Counted from the first letter of the stretch, positions 8,234-15,741 are shown. The stretch is 26,576 nt of DNA from an uncultured bacterium (GCA_949286405.1 CASECH010000204.1:1-26576), one strand, 5' to 3'. The notes: generated from the letters alone by a model not told the origin. Numbers and translations are program-made.

Positions 8234-8262
8234 AAAAGCCTGTATTTTTAATACAGGCTTTT
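8234..8262. terminator. Bidirectional intrinsic terminator
   Basis: AAAAGCCTGTAT (8234-8245) pairs perfectly with ATACAGGCTTTT (8251-8262) around TTTTA. It has T-runs in both orientations. It lies between the gene ending at 8206 and hemW, and its last base falls in the hemW stop codon. Confidence 0.9.
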
Positions 8263-9350
8263 TATTCTAAAAATTCACATAAAATATTATTACTTAAAAG
8301 TATTCCATTCTCTGATAGTTTATAACCTTCATTAGTTTCTAAAAGATACTGTAATTCGGTAAACCTTTTTATTTGATTGGCGTACTTTTTGCGGAAATTT
8401 ATACCAAATTTGTTGTTGATTTCTTTTATATTAATTCCGGTTATTTTTCTTAATCCAAGAAAAATTTCTTCTTCTAATTTCTCCTGTTCAGTTACAACAT
8501 GTTCTGTTGCATAAGCTTTTGGATTTGTTATGTATTCATTTATATTTGTGCTTTTAGAGTACCTGATGTTATTTTTGTAGCCATGTGCACCACATCCAAA
8601 CCCATAGTAATTTGAGTTATTCCAATAGTTTAGATTGTGTTGTGATTCATAGCCTTTCTTTGCAAAATTACTTATTTCATAATGTACAAAATTTTGTTTT
8701 TTTAATGTGTTTATAGATTGAATATACATATCAGCTTGTGTATCTTCATCAGGCAAATTTTGTGGTCGATTATTATAATAATAGCAACCTTCATCTATTT
8801 TTAATCCATATAAAGATATGTGTTGTATTTCTAATTTTGCAGCAGTTTCTAAATCATTTGTAAAACTTTGTATACTTTGATTTGGAAGTCCATATATGAA
8901 ATCAAGACTTATATTATCAAAATTGTTATCCTGGGCTAGATGTACTGTTTTGATAACGTCTTGGGAAGAATGTCTTCTTCCTATTTGCTGTAATATATTG
9001 TCATTGAATGTTTGACAGCCTATGCTGAGTCTGTTTACTCCTATACTTTTCAATTCTTTTAAATAATTATTATTTACTGTTTCAGGATTGATTTCGACTG
9101 TAATCTCTGTTTTGTTATCAAAATGTAGTTGTTGTAGAATTTTTGAAAAATCATCTATCGTGAGAAGGGATGGGGTTCCTCCTCCGAAATAAATTGTTGA
9201 AAGATTTTTTTTGTTGTAGTTGGTATTTATATCTTTTATAAGTGCATTAATATACTCATTTTTTAATTCAATTTTCGGAAAAGAAATAAATGAGCAATAT
9301 TTACATTTTTGTTTGCAAAATGGTATGTGTATGTATGCATTTTTCACCAT
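8262..9350 (-). CDS. hemW: HemW-type radical SAM protein (heme chaperone-like)
   Basis: This 362-residue protein starts MVKNAYIHIPFCKQKCKYCS, giving the radical SAM triad C-x3-C-x2-C followed by S-F. True coproporphyrinogen dehydrogenase HemN has a fourth cysteine (CxC) there, so HemW fits better. Later motifs support the family: IYFGGGTPSLL, TVEINPET, GVNRLSIGCQTF, LDFIYGLPNQS, HISLYGLKI, FVHYEISNFA and GFGCGAHGY. The C-terminal helical domain (EEEIFLGLRKITGINI) is the HemN/HemW C-terminal region. HemW binds heme and a 4Fe-4S cluster with SAM, and in other bacteria it helps insert heme into proteins. No other heme gene is nearby. The start has no Shine-Dalgarno sequence; a TATAGT box lies 11 bases before the ATG, hinting at a leaderless mRNA. 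Confidence 0.88.
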   Translation of the reverse strand: MVKNAYIHIPFCKQKCKYCSFISFPKIELKNEYINALIKDINTNYNKKNLSTIYFGGGTPSLLTIDDFSKILQQLHFDNKTEITVEINPETVNNNYLKELKSIGVNRLSIGCQTFNDNILQQIGRRHSSQDVIKTVHLAQDNNFDNISLDFIYGLPNQSIQSFTNDLETAAKLEIQHISLYGLKIDEGCYYYNNRPQNLPDEDTQADMYIQSINTLKKQNFVHYEISNFAKKGYESQHNLNYWNNSNYYGFGCGAHGYKNNIRYSKSTNINEYITNPKAYATEHVVTEQEKLEEEIFLGLRKITGINIKEINNKFGINFRKKYANQIKRFTELQYLLETNEGYKLSENGILLSNNILCEFLE

Positions 9351-9361
9351 AAGTTGATTTT

Positions 9362-9367
9362 ACTATA
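9362..9367 (-). promoter_or_regulatory. Putative hemW -10 box (near-leaderless start)
   Basis: TATAGT on the minus strand ends 11 bases before the hemW ATG, with no good -35 at 17 bases. The sequence GTTGATTTTA occurs at 9353-9362 and again at 9377-9386, flanking this box, and could be a pair of regulator sites. Confidence 0.35.
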
Positions 9368-9478
9368 AAAAAATATGTTGATTTTATAAAAATATCCATT
9401 AAAAGGTTGATGTGAAGATGTAGTAATTCAGATATTGTATTTATGGGGAATATTCATTATCAGACTTGAAAAGGGATA

Positions 9479-9488
9479 GTTAGCTAAC
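9479..9488. other. Perfect 10-base palindrome just before the fliM/N start
   Basis: GTTAGCTAAC lies between the nearest Shine-Dalgarno-like sequence AAGGGA (9471-9476) and the ATG at 9491, giving an over-long 14-base spacing. It may be chance, a protein site, or part of weak translation initiation of the full-length switch protein. Confidence 0.3.
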
Positions 9489-9490
9489 GT

Positions 9491-10702
9491 ATGGTAAATG
9501 ATAATATAAACTCAATTGAATACAAAGAATTGTATGCCCAATACAACTGGTTTAAAAAGACTTATCCACCGGTTGTTCAGCAAGCTAGTGACGAGTTTTT
9601 TCTTCCCGGATTAAAGTTTGAATTGGCCGGAATAAGTAAAAATATTAATACTCTTATGGATAAAGAGTCTTATTTTGTTACTAAAATTCGTATTGATAAG
9701 CAGCATGATATGTTTTTTAGGATTTCTGAAAATTCTGTTGGTATTATACTAGACAGGACATTAGGTTCTTCTACAAAACGTATAAATCTTAATAAATTAA
9801 CTGATTTGGAAGCAAAGATTATTACTGCTTTTAATGACTATATGTTTAATGCTATATCTCAATTTTTATCCCCACCTCCCCCTACGTTGAAAAGAACTAA
9901 TTTTGATGTTGTTCATTTGACTTTTTTAATTAAAGATGTAGAAGGTTTTTCTGCGTCTAAATTTATTATATCTTTACCTTCTGTATTATTAAAACCTGAG
10001 GAAATTGTTTCTAAGGGAGATAAGTTCAGTTATGCTGATTTTTCTACAAGTCCGCTTGATGTTGGGGTAAAAGTCGGCTCTACACGATTTACTATGTATG
10101 ATTTAAAACACCTTGATGTAGATGATATAGTTGTTTTTGAAAACAGTGATTTGAATAAGATGACATTGTCTTTTAAAGGCTATGAAAAGGCTATAAATTT
10201 AACTCCAAATTTGGGTCTTGTTATGCCTTTAGACAACGAGGAAGGAGATAATATGAGTGGAAACACTGCTGATAATCTTTGGGATAGCATCGAAGTTGAA
10301 ATGGATGCACAGTTTGATTCAGTAAGAATTACTCTTGGAGAATTAAAAAATATCGAAGAGGGATTGGTAGTTGATTTGACATCAATTTATGATAATAAAG
10401 TAACTTTATCGGTAGAAAATAAACCAATAGCCAAAGGTGAGCTTGTTATTGTAAATGACAGGTATGGTGTAAAAATTGATGAAGTTATTGCACAAGGTGG
10501 AAAATCAACAGCTATGTCAGTTGAGCAAAATGAAGAATTGCCTGTACAAAATTATGAAGAAAACCAAGTTTTTGAGCAGAATGAAAATGAACCACAATTT
10601 GATGATGCGTTAGGTAATGAGCCTGTTGCTCAATCTCCTGATGCTTCTGATGAGGATGAGTTTGATTATAGTGATTTTGAACTTGAGGATGAAGATATTT
10701 AA
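9491..10702 (+). CDS. Flagellar motor switch protein, FliM/FliN-type with two SpoA domains
   Basis: This 403-residue protein is the first gene of the flagellar export operon. Residues 1-180 form a divergent FliM/SctQ-like N-terminal domain. The usual extreme N-terminal FliM motif that binds CheY-P (LSQxEIDxLL) is absent. A first SpoA domain spans about 186-245 (SPLDVGVKVGSTRFTMYDLK). A second spans about 263-335 (VRITLGELKNIEEGLVVDLT, then GELVIVNDRYGVKI) and reads like FliN. The last 65 residues are an acidic, probably disordered tail ending FELEDEDI. It should build the cytoplasmic C-ring. No separate fliM or fliN is seen; this gene and its internal start (10253) may supply both functions. 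FliO downstream argues for a flagellum rather than an injectisome. Confidence 0.8.
   Translation: MVNDNINSIEYKELYAQYNWFKKTYPPVVQQASDEFFLPGLKFELAGISKNINTLMDKESYFVTKIRIDKQHDMFFRISENSVGIILDRTLGSSTKRINLNKLTDLEAKIITAFNDYMFNAISQFLSPPPPTLKRTNFDVVHLTFLIKDVEGFSASKFIISLPSVLLKPEEIVSKGDKFSYADFSTSPLDVGVKVGSTRFTMYDLKHLDVDDIVVFENSDLNKMTLSFKGYEKAINLTPNLGLVMPLDNEEGDNMSGNTADNLWDSIEVEMDAQFDSVRITLGELKNIEEGLVVDLTSIYDNKVTLSVENKPIAKGELVIVNDRYGVKIDEVIAQGGKSTAMSVEQNEELPVQNYEENQVFEQNENEPQFDDALGNEPVAQSPDASDEDEFDYSDFELEDEDI
10242..10247 (+). promoter_or_regulatory. Internal ribosome binding site within the FliM/N gene
   Basis: AAGGAG sits 5 bases before an in-frame ATG at 10253, inside the purine-rich run GAGGAAGGAGATAAT. 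It is a stronger and better-spaced site than the one for the full-length start. Confidence 0.65.
10253..10702 (+). CDS. Predicted internal-start product: FliN-like short form
   Basis: Initiation at ATG 10253, codon 255 of the larger frame, would give a 149-residue protein. It begins MSGNTADNLWDSIEVEM and comprises only the second SpoA domain plus the acidic tail. That is the size and layout of FliN. Related type III secretion C-ring proteins (SctQ family, e.g. SpaO and YscQ) are known to make such a C-terminal form from an internal start and to need it for assembly. Here the evidence is the near-ideal Shine-Dalgarno sequence and spacing, the position exactly at the domain boundary, and the lack of a separate fliN. 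Expression is unproven. Confidence 0.6.
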   Translation: MSGNTADNLWDSIEVEMDAQFDSVRITLGELKNIEEGLVVDLTSIYDNKVTLSVENKPIAKGELVIVNDRYGVKIDEVIAQGGKSTAMSVEQNEELPVQNYEENQVFEQNENEPQFDDALGNEPVAQSPDASDEDEFDYSDFELEDEDI

Positions 10703-10752
10703 TAGAATTTTTTATGATTTTCTTTATAATTAAGACTTGATGGAGGGATAAG

Positions 10753-11121
10753 ATGAGCGGATATTTAATAAATTTTATAGTTTATACAACAGCTATGGTT
10801 GGATTAATTTTTCTTGCATTGTTTGTGTATAAAAAAACAGCAGCAGGATTTGGGACTTCTTCAAAATCAAAATTTTTGAATGTAGAAGATTGTATTAGTC
10901 TTGCTCCTCGTAAAAATTTATATGTTATCCGTGCAGGAAAAGAAAGGTTTCTTGTCGCATCTGATGTAGATAGGACATCTTTAATTTCAAAATTGGATGA
11001 TAATTCCTCTTTGCAAAAAATTGTTGATAAAAAATCATCTGTTGATGACTTGCCTACAATTGTTGATTTCCCGAAAAAAAGAGAAACTACTGTATTTCAA
11101 AATATAATTAACAGAATATAA
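10753..11121 (+). CDS. fliO: Flagellar protein FliO
   Basis: This 122-residue protein has one N-terminal membrane helix at about residues 5-26 (LINFIVYTTAMVGLIFLALF). A small cytoplasmic domain follows, with LNVEDCISLAPRKNLYVIRA and GKERFLVASDVDRTSLIS, the FliO-type strand pattern. FliO is a poorly conserved chaperone that helps FliP oligomerise in the export gate. The identification rests on topology, this pattern and the position directly before fliP. TGGAGGG lies just upstream of the ATG. There is a 50-base gap after the switch gene and 12 bases before fliP, so the genes are very likely co-transcribed. Confidence 0.82.
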   Translation: MSGYLINFIVYTTAMVGLIFLALFVYKKTAAGFGTSSKSKFLNVEDCISLAPRKNLYVIRAGKERFLVASDVDRTSLISKLDDNSSLQKIVDKKSSVDDLPTIVDFPKKRETTVFQNIINRI

Positions 11122-11133
11122 GGATAGAGATAA

Positions 11134-11775
11134 ATGGATAGCGTTTTACATAATATGAATCCGGTTTTACAAATGCTGATAGTGATGACTTTGTTTTCAC
11201 TAATTCCTTTTGTGTTTTGTTGTATGACAAGTTTTTTGAGATTTGTTATTGTATTTTCAATGCTAAAGACTGCTATGGGGACACAACAGGTACCTCCTTC
11301 TATTGTAATAATCGGCTTAGCAATGATTTTGACTTTTTATACTATGGGTGGAACTTTTCAAAAAATGTATGAAATGGGTTCAGTTCCATATCAGAAAAAT
11401 CAAAATATGATAGAAGCAATAAATGAGGGGTCAAAGCCTTTAAAAGAATTTATGATGAAGCAGACAAGGGAAAGTGATTTAGCATTTTTTGTAGAAATGA
11501 CGCAAAAGACTCCTCCTAAAAGTCCTGATGAAATTACTGTATGGCAAGTGGCTCCTGCTTTTATCATTAGTGAATTAAAAACATCTTTTGAGATAGGATT
11601 TATTATATTTGTACCATTTATTGTACTTGACCTTGTAGTTGCAAATATATTACTTGCTTTAGGGATGTTTATGTTATCGCCTACAATTATTTCTTTACCG
11701 TTTAAGTTGTTGATATTTATTGCGGTAGATGGTTGGGCATTAATCGTTCAAGGGCTTGTTACAAGTTACAATTAA
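11134..11775 (+). CDS. fliP: Flagellar export gate protein FliP
   Basis: This 213-residue polytopic membrane protein is highly typical. The first helix pair carries TSFLRFVIVFSMLKTAMGTQ then VPPSIVIIGLAMILTFY. A periplasmic segment of about 80 residues follows, then VAPAFIISELKTSFEIGFII and VANILLALGMFMLSPTIISL, closing with LIFIAVDGWALIVQGLV. FliP forms the pentameric core of the FliPQR export gate. It is shorter than enterobacterial FliP because the N-terminal signal peptide found there is missing; the frame starts close to the first membrane helix. It is followed 22 bases later by fliQ. Confidence 0.95.
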   Translation: MDSVLHNMNPVLQMLIVMTLFSLIPFVFCCMTSFLRFVIVFSMLKTAMGTQQVPPSIVIIGLAMILTFYTMGGTFQKMYEMGSVPYQKNQNMIEAINEGSKPLKEFMMKQTRESDLAFFVEMTQKTPPKSPDEITVWQVAPAFIISELKTSFEIGFIIFVPFIVLDLVVANILLALGMFMLSPTIISLPFKLLIFIAVDGWALIVQGLVTSYN

Positions 11776-11797
11776 AAATTATTGGAAAGGGTAATAA

Positions 11798-12286
11798 ATG
11801 GAACCGTTAGTTGAATATTTAGCGAGAGGATTTTTATTAATGCTTGTAATATCAATGCCTTGTGTATTGGTTGCAGCAGGTATTGGACTTGTTGTAGGTA
11901 TTTTACAAGCAGTTACGCAGGTACAAGAGCAAACTATTGCTGCTGCTCCAAAAATTCTTGGAGTATTTCTAGTAATTGTTATTGGAGGTATAGGATATAT
12001 AAATCTTCTTAAAAACTTTTTTACTGATGGAATGGCTCTGGCTTTTAATGCTGTATCTAAAAATGATACATATGTACTTTCTTCTGATTATTATAAGTAT
12101 ACAGCTCCATTTGAGCATGAGATGAATGATAAGTTTAAAAATCAACCTACTATAAATGAAATAATGAAAAATCCTGGTAAGGTACCTTTTATTGATAATA
12201 ATCAGAAAATAAAATATTTACCAAGTCAAAGGACTCCTATGCCAAAACCTGATTTTGTAGAAACTAATAAAATTTTAGGAAGATAG
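11798..12286 (+). CDS. fliQ: Flagellar export gate protein FliQ with long C-terminal extension
   Basis: Residues 1-85 are FliQ: two membrane helices containing GIGLVVGILQAVTQVQEQTI and APKILGVFLVIVIGGIGYI. FliQ packs around FliP in the export gate. The usual protein is about 90 residues, but this one has 162. The extra 75 residues are hydrophilic, contain NQPTINEIMKNPGKVPFID and end near PKPDFVETNKILGR; I recognise no domain there. No frameshift or new start is needed to explain it, since the frame runs straight into the tail. The next gene begins 3 bases after its stop. Confidence 0.92.
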   Translation: MEPLVEYLARGFLLMLVISMPCVLVAAGIGLVVGILQAVTQVQEQTIAAAPKILGVFLVIVIGGIGYINLLKNFFTDGMALAFNAVSKNDTYVLSSDYYKYTAPFEHEMNDKFKNQPTINEIMKNPGKVPFIDNNQKIKYLPSQRTPMPKPDFVETNKILGR

Positions 12287-12289
12287 TGA

Positions 12290-12670
12290 ATGAAAAAAAT
12301 TGTATTAGCTTTAATTATGTTGATATTTCCTGTCAAAGCTTATGGACTTGAGGATTATATGATTTTTTCTGATGCTATTGTACGCAGTGTTGTGGTAGAA
12401 GATAATAGTATTGCAGATGTTTTACCTGTTCAAACAATTGATAATACAAAACAGATTATTTTATTCAAGCCTAAAAAGGAGGGTAAGACTTATGTAATAG
12501 TTCAAACCGTAGATGGAGATAGACGTATTCGAGTAGATGTTGATGAATATCATACTGAGTTTAAAACTGTTGACGGATTTGAATTTTTGCCTTGTGATAT
12601 TGCTCCTGAGTATTTACAAATTGATGGGGTAGATGTAATTCCGCCTCCTGTTAATAAAGGAGTGAAGTAG
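12290..12670 (+). CDS. Exported protein with secretin/pilus N-terminal-like (T2SS-T3SS pil_N) domain
   Basis: This 126-residue protein has a signal peptide (MKKIVLALIMLIFPVKAYG, cleavage near residue 19). A single small beta-rich domain follows, with RSVVVEDNSIADVLPVQTI, then QIILFKPKKEGKTYVIVQTV and DRRIRVDV. This pattern matches my memory of the CpaC/secretin N-terminal pilus-formation domain, where the two halves read V..V..PSIADV and G.T.VIV.D. It acts in the periplasm. It lies between fliQ and fliR, with 3 bases before it and none after it, so it is probably translated with the export gate. It could be a periplasmic partner of the basal body or P/L-ring region. I give no gene name; the family call is moderate. 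Confidence 0.62.
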   Translation: MKKIVLALIMLIFPVKAYGLEDYMIFSDAIVRSVVVEDNSIADVLPVQTIDNTKQIILFKPKKEGKTYVIVQTVDGDRRIRVDVDEYHTEFKTVDGFEFLPCDIAPEYLQIDGVDVIPPPVNKGVK

Positions 12671-13450
12671 TTGGAAAATATTATTAATGAATTAATGAAA
12701 ATGTTTCCTTTGATGAATACTTATTTAGCAGCAGGTATTCTTATTTTTTCACGTCTACTTGGTTTTATAAGACTAGCTCCTGTTTTTAACAGAAAAGAAA
12801 TTCCAGGACTTGTAAAACTCAGTTTTGTTTTGATGCTTACTATTGTACTAACTGGTATAATGAAACCTAATGTCAATGTTATACAAGATTCTTTTGCACT
12901 TTCTATATTTTTGAATATAGTAGTCGGTGCTATGATTGGTTATATGGCTCAATTGATTTTGATTGCAATAGAGGCTGGTGCAGATATGATAAATATGCAA
13001 ATGGGACTATCTTCTGCAATGGTTTTGGATCCTACTACGTCAAGTCAGGTGTCAATATTAGGGAAATGTTTTTCTCTTTTTGGGGTTTTAATTTTTATTG
13101 AGCTTGGGGGAATTTATTGGCTAATTCAAGCTTTAATTAGAAGTATTACGATATTTCCTCTTGGTGCTACTTCTATTCCTTTAGATCAACTTGTGAATAT
13201 GGATTATTTGATAGAGTTGTCTTCAAATGTTTTGTACATGGGATTACAAATTGCTTCTCCAGTACTTTTAGCGACATTAGGTCAGGATATAATCTTAGGC
13301 GTAATTTCAAAGACAGCTCCTCAGGTAAATGTATTTCAGTTGAGTTTCTTATTCAAGCCTGTTTTAGGTGCTGCTATTTTAGTTTGGATTATGCCAATGT
13401 TAGTTAATATAATTAATGAATATTTTCTATCTTTTGCACATATTATTTAG
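12671..13450 (+). CDS. fliR: Flagellar export gate protein FliR
   Basis: This 259-residue polytopic protein has the FliR/SctT pattern: AGILIFSRLLGFIRLAPVFN, then KLSFVLMLTIVL, GAMIGYMAQLILIAIEAGAD, MQMGLSSAMVLDPTTSSQVS and QVNVFQLSFLFKPVLGAAIL. FliR joins FliP5Q4 to complete the export gate. The start is TTG at 12671, directly after the previous stop codon, with AAAGGAGTG about 8 bases upstream, so translational coupling is likely. A later ATG (12694) would remove only a few residues. The flhB and flhA genes that often follow are not here; the next gene is convergent. Confidence 0.93.
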   Translation: MENIINELMKMFPLMNTYLAAGILIFSRLLGFIRLAPVFNRKEIPGLVKLSFVLMLTIVLTGIMKPNVNVIQDSFALSIFLNIVVGAMIGYMAQLILIAIEAGADMINMQMGLSSAMVLDPTTSSQVSILGKCFSLFGVLIFIELGGIYWLIQALIRSITIFPLGATSIPLDQLVNMDYLIELSSNVLYMGLQIASPVLLATLGQDIILGVISKTAPQVNVFQLSFLFKPVLGAAILVWIMPMLVNIINEYFLSFAHII

Positions 13451-13460
13451 GTATAGATGT

Positions 13461-13919
13461 TTATTTTTTTAACCTAGCGTTTGACGGCCTTAATTTATTT
13501 AGGAATTCGATAGTTAGATTATCTATTTCATTAATTAGTGTATTTGTAATAGTTTTTCTTCTATATTCAGTTACACTCATTTGATTTGGAATTTCTGTTA
13601 ATGACAGACAATAATTTGATATTAACTGAATACATTTATTAGCTCTTTTGGATATTAATTTATCAGAGCTTTCTTTGATTCGATATTTTAGTCCATACTC
13701 TAGGGTAGGTTGAAGAGTATTTTTATTTCTTTTTTTGTAATCAGAGATATGTATGTCACAATCTTTAGAAAATTTTTGTATAATTTTAGATTGTTCAATT
13801 GCTTTTTTTACTTCTTTATTTGTAACATTTGTATATAGTTTCCCAAATGTTGTATTATTTATTTTATTTGTTTTCATCATACTTAGCATAAAACAGGTAA
13901 AAATTTTTTTTGTTATCAT
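13461..13919 (-). CDS. Hypothetical basic helical protein
   Basis: This 152-residue lysine- and asparagine-rich protein has no family I recognise. It starts at an ATG overlapping the stop of the CFeSP large-subunit-like gene (ATGA, 13916-13919), so it may be translated by coupling. Internal ATGs at codons 11, 14 and 15 are alternatives, and none has a clear Shine-Dalgarno sequence. A motif NNTTFGKLYTNVTNKEVKKA near residues 21-40 recalls the short F-G N-terminal motifs of other hypothetical proteins here. The rest looks alpha-helical, with no signal peptide or membrane helix. It ends 10 bases from the convergent fliR stop with no obvious terminator between them. Coding status is likely but not certain. 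Confidence 0.6.
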   Translation of the reverse strand: MITKKIFTCFMLSMMKTNKINNTTFGKLYTNVTNKEVKKAIEQSKIIQKFSKDCDIHISDYKKRNKNTLQPTLEYGLKYRIKESSDKLISKRANKCIQLISNYCLSLTEIPNQMSVTEYRRKTITNTLINEIDNLTIEFLNKLRPSNARLKK

Positions 13920-15040
13920 AATTCATAATTCTTTACAAAATCACCTATTGCGAAAGCATCAATGGTGCCTATAACTATTTCAAAGTCAAGGTTTTCGTTA
14001 TGTATTTCTTCTTCAAGTTCATCTTTCATATGAGCCAGAAGTCCGGGGATTATAATTTTTCTTGTTTTAACTTTTTCAGCGAGTCTAAAATTTTTGAGAG
14101 TTTTAGCGACGATTTTGGCAGTGAATTTTTCTGCAGACCAAGCTGTTAATACACTCATACCCTCAGCAGGAGTTACAATAAGATATGATGGAACAGGAAG
14201 GTTTTCAAGTTCATTTGCCACTGCAAAGAATGTCAATGCAAAGTTAGTTGTCAAAAATATTATTGAATTTTCATCAGGGTTATTAAATTCATACACCTTA
14301 GGTTCTACTTGCAGTGGTTTTTGCGGATCTGTAAAAATATTTTGTCTAAGATTTACTAATGCATTGAATAAATTTTCGTCAAAGTCTTCAAAAATTAGCA
14401 TATTTGCATACTTACAAATATAGTATGAAGCCTTTGCACATAGAGAATATAAATCATCTGTGTGTTTAAAATATACACATGTTGGTGATGAATAGTTTTC
14501 ATTTTTTTCAAGAATTGCTTTTTTTCTGGTTTCTATTAATTCATTTGCTGTTGATTGAAAATTATCATCGATTATTTCTATGATTGGAAGTTTTTTGAAA
14601 TCTTCATATTGAATACAATTATCAAGTTTTCCGTTTTTTGTTATGATCAAATCAATTTTTAAGTTTTCATTAATTTTATGGATTTCAAAATTTTTTATTT
14701 TTTCAAATTTTTCTTTCCAGTTTTTATCATTTAAGTCAACAATAACAGCAAGAGCGGTTTTGTTAATGAATGTTTTTTCGTGTCTGTATAAAACATTCTC
14801 TCCGCCTATTTTAATCCCATTGATTTCAATAGTTTTTTGAGGTTGTTTGGAATATTGTGCAAAAATATTTTTCAACTCATCAGTTATGTAATTACATTGT
14901 TCAATATCGATTTGATGTTTAGCGAGTTTTATTGCAAATGCCATACAGGTGGGACATCCACATTCTTTGCAATTAGTGTGTTCAGCCTTTTTGGCACCCG
15001 GAAGGTATTTGAATATTTGTAATCCTGATAATTCTGTCAT
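13916..15040 (-). CDS. Corrinoid iron-sulfur protein large (gamma) subunit-like, AcsC/CdhE family, shortened
   Basis: This 374-residue protein has at its N-terminus the cysteine pattern C24-x2-C27-x4-C32-x16-C49 (NCKECGCPTC...EQC), exactly the spacing of the 4Fe-4S site in CFeSP large subunits. The C-terminal third carries SVLTAWSAEKFTAKIVAKTL, then RKIIIPGLLAHMKDELEEE and FEIVIGTIDAFAIGDFV, matching the corrinoid-binding end of AcsC/CdhE. The family transfers methyl groups via cobalamin between methyltetrahydrofolate and acetyl-CoA synthase. Members usually have about 440 residues, so the middle is reduced. It follows the small-subunit-like gene with a TAATG overlap. No CO dehydrogenase or acetyl-CoA synthase gene is in the window, so a role other than acetogenesis is possible. 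Confidence 0.8.
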   Translation of the reverse strand: MTELSGLQIFKYLPGAKKAEHTNCKECGCPTCMAFAIKLAKHQIDIEQCNYITDELKNIFAQYSKQPQKTIEINGIKIGGENVLYRHEKTFINKTALAVIVDLNDKNWKEKFEKIKNFEIHKINENLKIDLIITKNGKLDNCIQYEDFKKLPIIEIIDDNFQSTANELIETRKKAILEKNENYSSPTCVYFKHTDDLYSLCAKASYYICKYANMLIFEDFDENLFNALVNLRQNIFTDPQKPLQVEPKVYEFNNPDENSIIFLTTNFALTFFAVANELENLPVPSYLIVTPAEGMSVLTAWSAEKFTAKIVAKTLKNFRLAEKVKTRKIIIPGLLAHMKDELEEEIHNENLDFEIVIGTIDAFAIGDFVKNYEL

Positions 15041-15741
15041 TATAAACTTTCCATTACTTCTATTATATTTTTATCATTAATAACAATATAGTCTGCACCT
15101 GCAGCTTTTACAGCTGCGGCAGAAGCTATTTCTAAAAATGGTGCAAGGGTTTTATTTTTAGCTTCTTTTGTTTTTGCAGTCTCTTCAGCAACAAATGATA
15201 TTATTGGAAGATTTAGATGTCTGTCTCCTTTTATTCCTTCCAATTTAATTTTTTCTATAATACTGTATCCATACTCAAGTCCGTAGCCAAGACCTCCGAT
15301 ATCAGTATCAATTAAGATGTTATCTAAATTTAACCCCATATCAGAAGCTAAAATGTTCATTTCCTTGCAAAGGTTTATATCAATGGGAGTTCTTATTACA
15401 AGTTTATGGTTCTCTTTAATTATTGCAGGAACTATATTTTTATAAGTATTTTCATTTGCATGAGCGACAATACATTGAAACGGAAGTTGAGAAATAAGTG
15501 CCGGCAGGAGTTCTTTGTCTATTGAATCATCTCCGCAGCCTCTGACCATTAAAGGTTTTTCAATAAAGGGAAGAAGCCCTTTTAAAGTATTTGTGGCTTC
15601 TTCGATATTTTCTATTTTGCTAAATTTAAGACCGATAAAATCACATTTAGTATTTTGATATTCTACAAGAGTTTCTTTCTTATTTTCGATTTCCATTATC
15701 GGAATCTCAAGAATATATTTAGTCTTAGCATTGACGTTCAT
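15040..15741 (-). CDS. Corrinoid iron-sulfur protein small (delta) subunit-like, AcsD/CdhD family, shortened
   Basis: This 233-residue protein reads as a TIM-barrel CFeSP small subunit. It has PLMVRGCGDDSIDKELLPAL, VIRTPIDINLCKEMN, NILIDTDIGGLGYGLEYGYS, then IISFVAEETAKTKEA and AAAVKAAGADYIVIND. The GLGYGLEY...GDRHLNLPIIS segment is the strongest match to AcsD/CdhD. Usual members are about 300 residues. With the downstream large-subunit-like gene it forms the expected heterodimer. Its start overlaps the end of ftsH by 17 bases (15725-15741), so all three genes appear to be one transcript. Confidence 0.78.
   Translation of the reverse strand: MNVNAKTKYILEIPIMEIENKKETLVEYQNTKCDFIGLKFSKIENIEEATNTLKGLLPFIEKPLMVRGCGDDSIDKELLPALISQLPFQCIVAHANENTYKNIVPAIIKENHKLVIRTPIDINLCKEMNILASDMGLNLDNILIDTDIGGLGYGLEYGYSIIEKIKLEGIKGDRHLNLPIISFVAEETAKTKEAKNKTLAPFLEIASAAAVKAAGADYIVINDKNIIEVMESL

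Noticed and set aside
8262..9350. HemN (oxygen-independent coproporphyrinogen III dehydrogenase)
   Set aside because: The cysteine motif is C-x3-C-x2-C followed by S-F, without the fourth cysteine of HemN, and the N-terminus is short, as in HemW.
9491..13450. A virulence-type type III secretion system
   Set aside because: FliO is present and FliP, FliQ and FliR read as flagellar types; no injectisome-specific gene is seen.
13916..15741. A functional Wood-Ljungdahl acetyl-CoA pathway
   Set aside because: Only CFeSP-like subunits are present; no CODH/ACS catalytic subunit or methyltransferase gene is visible.
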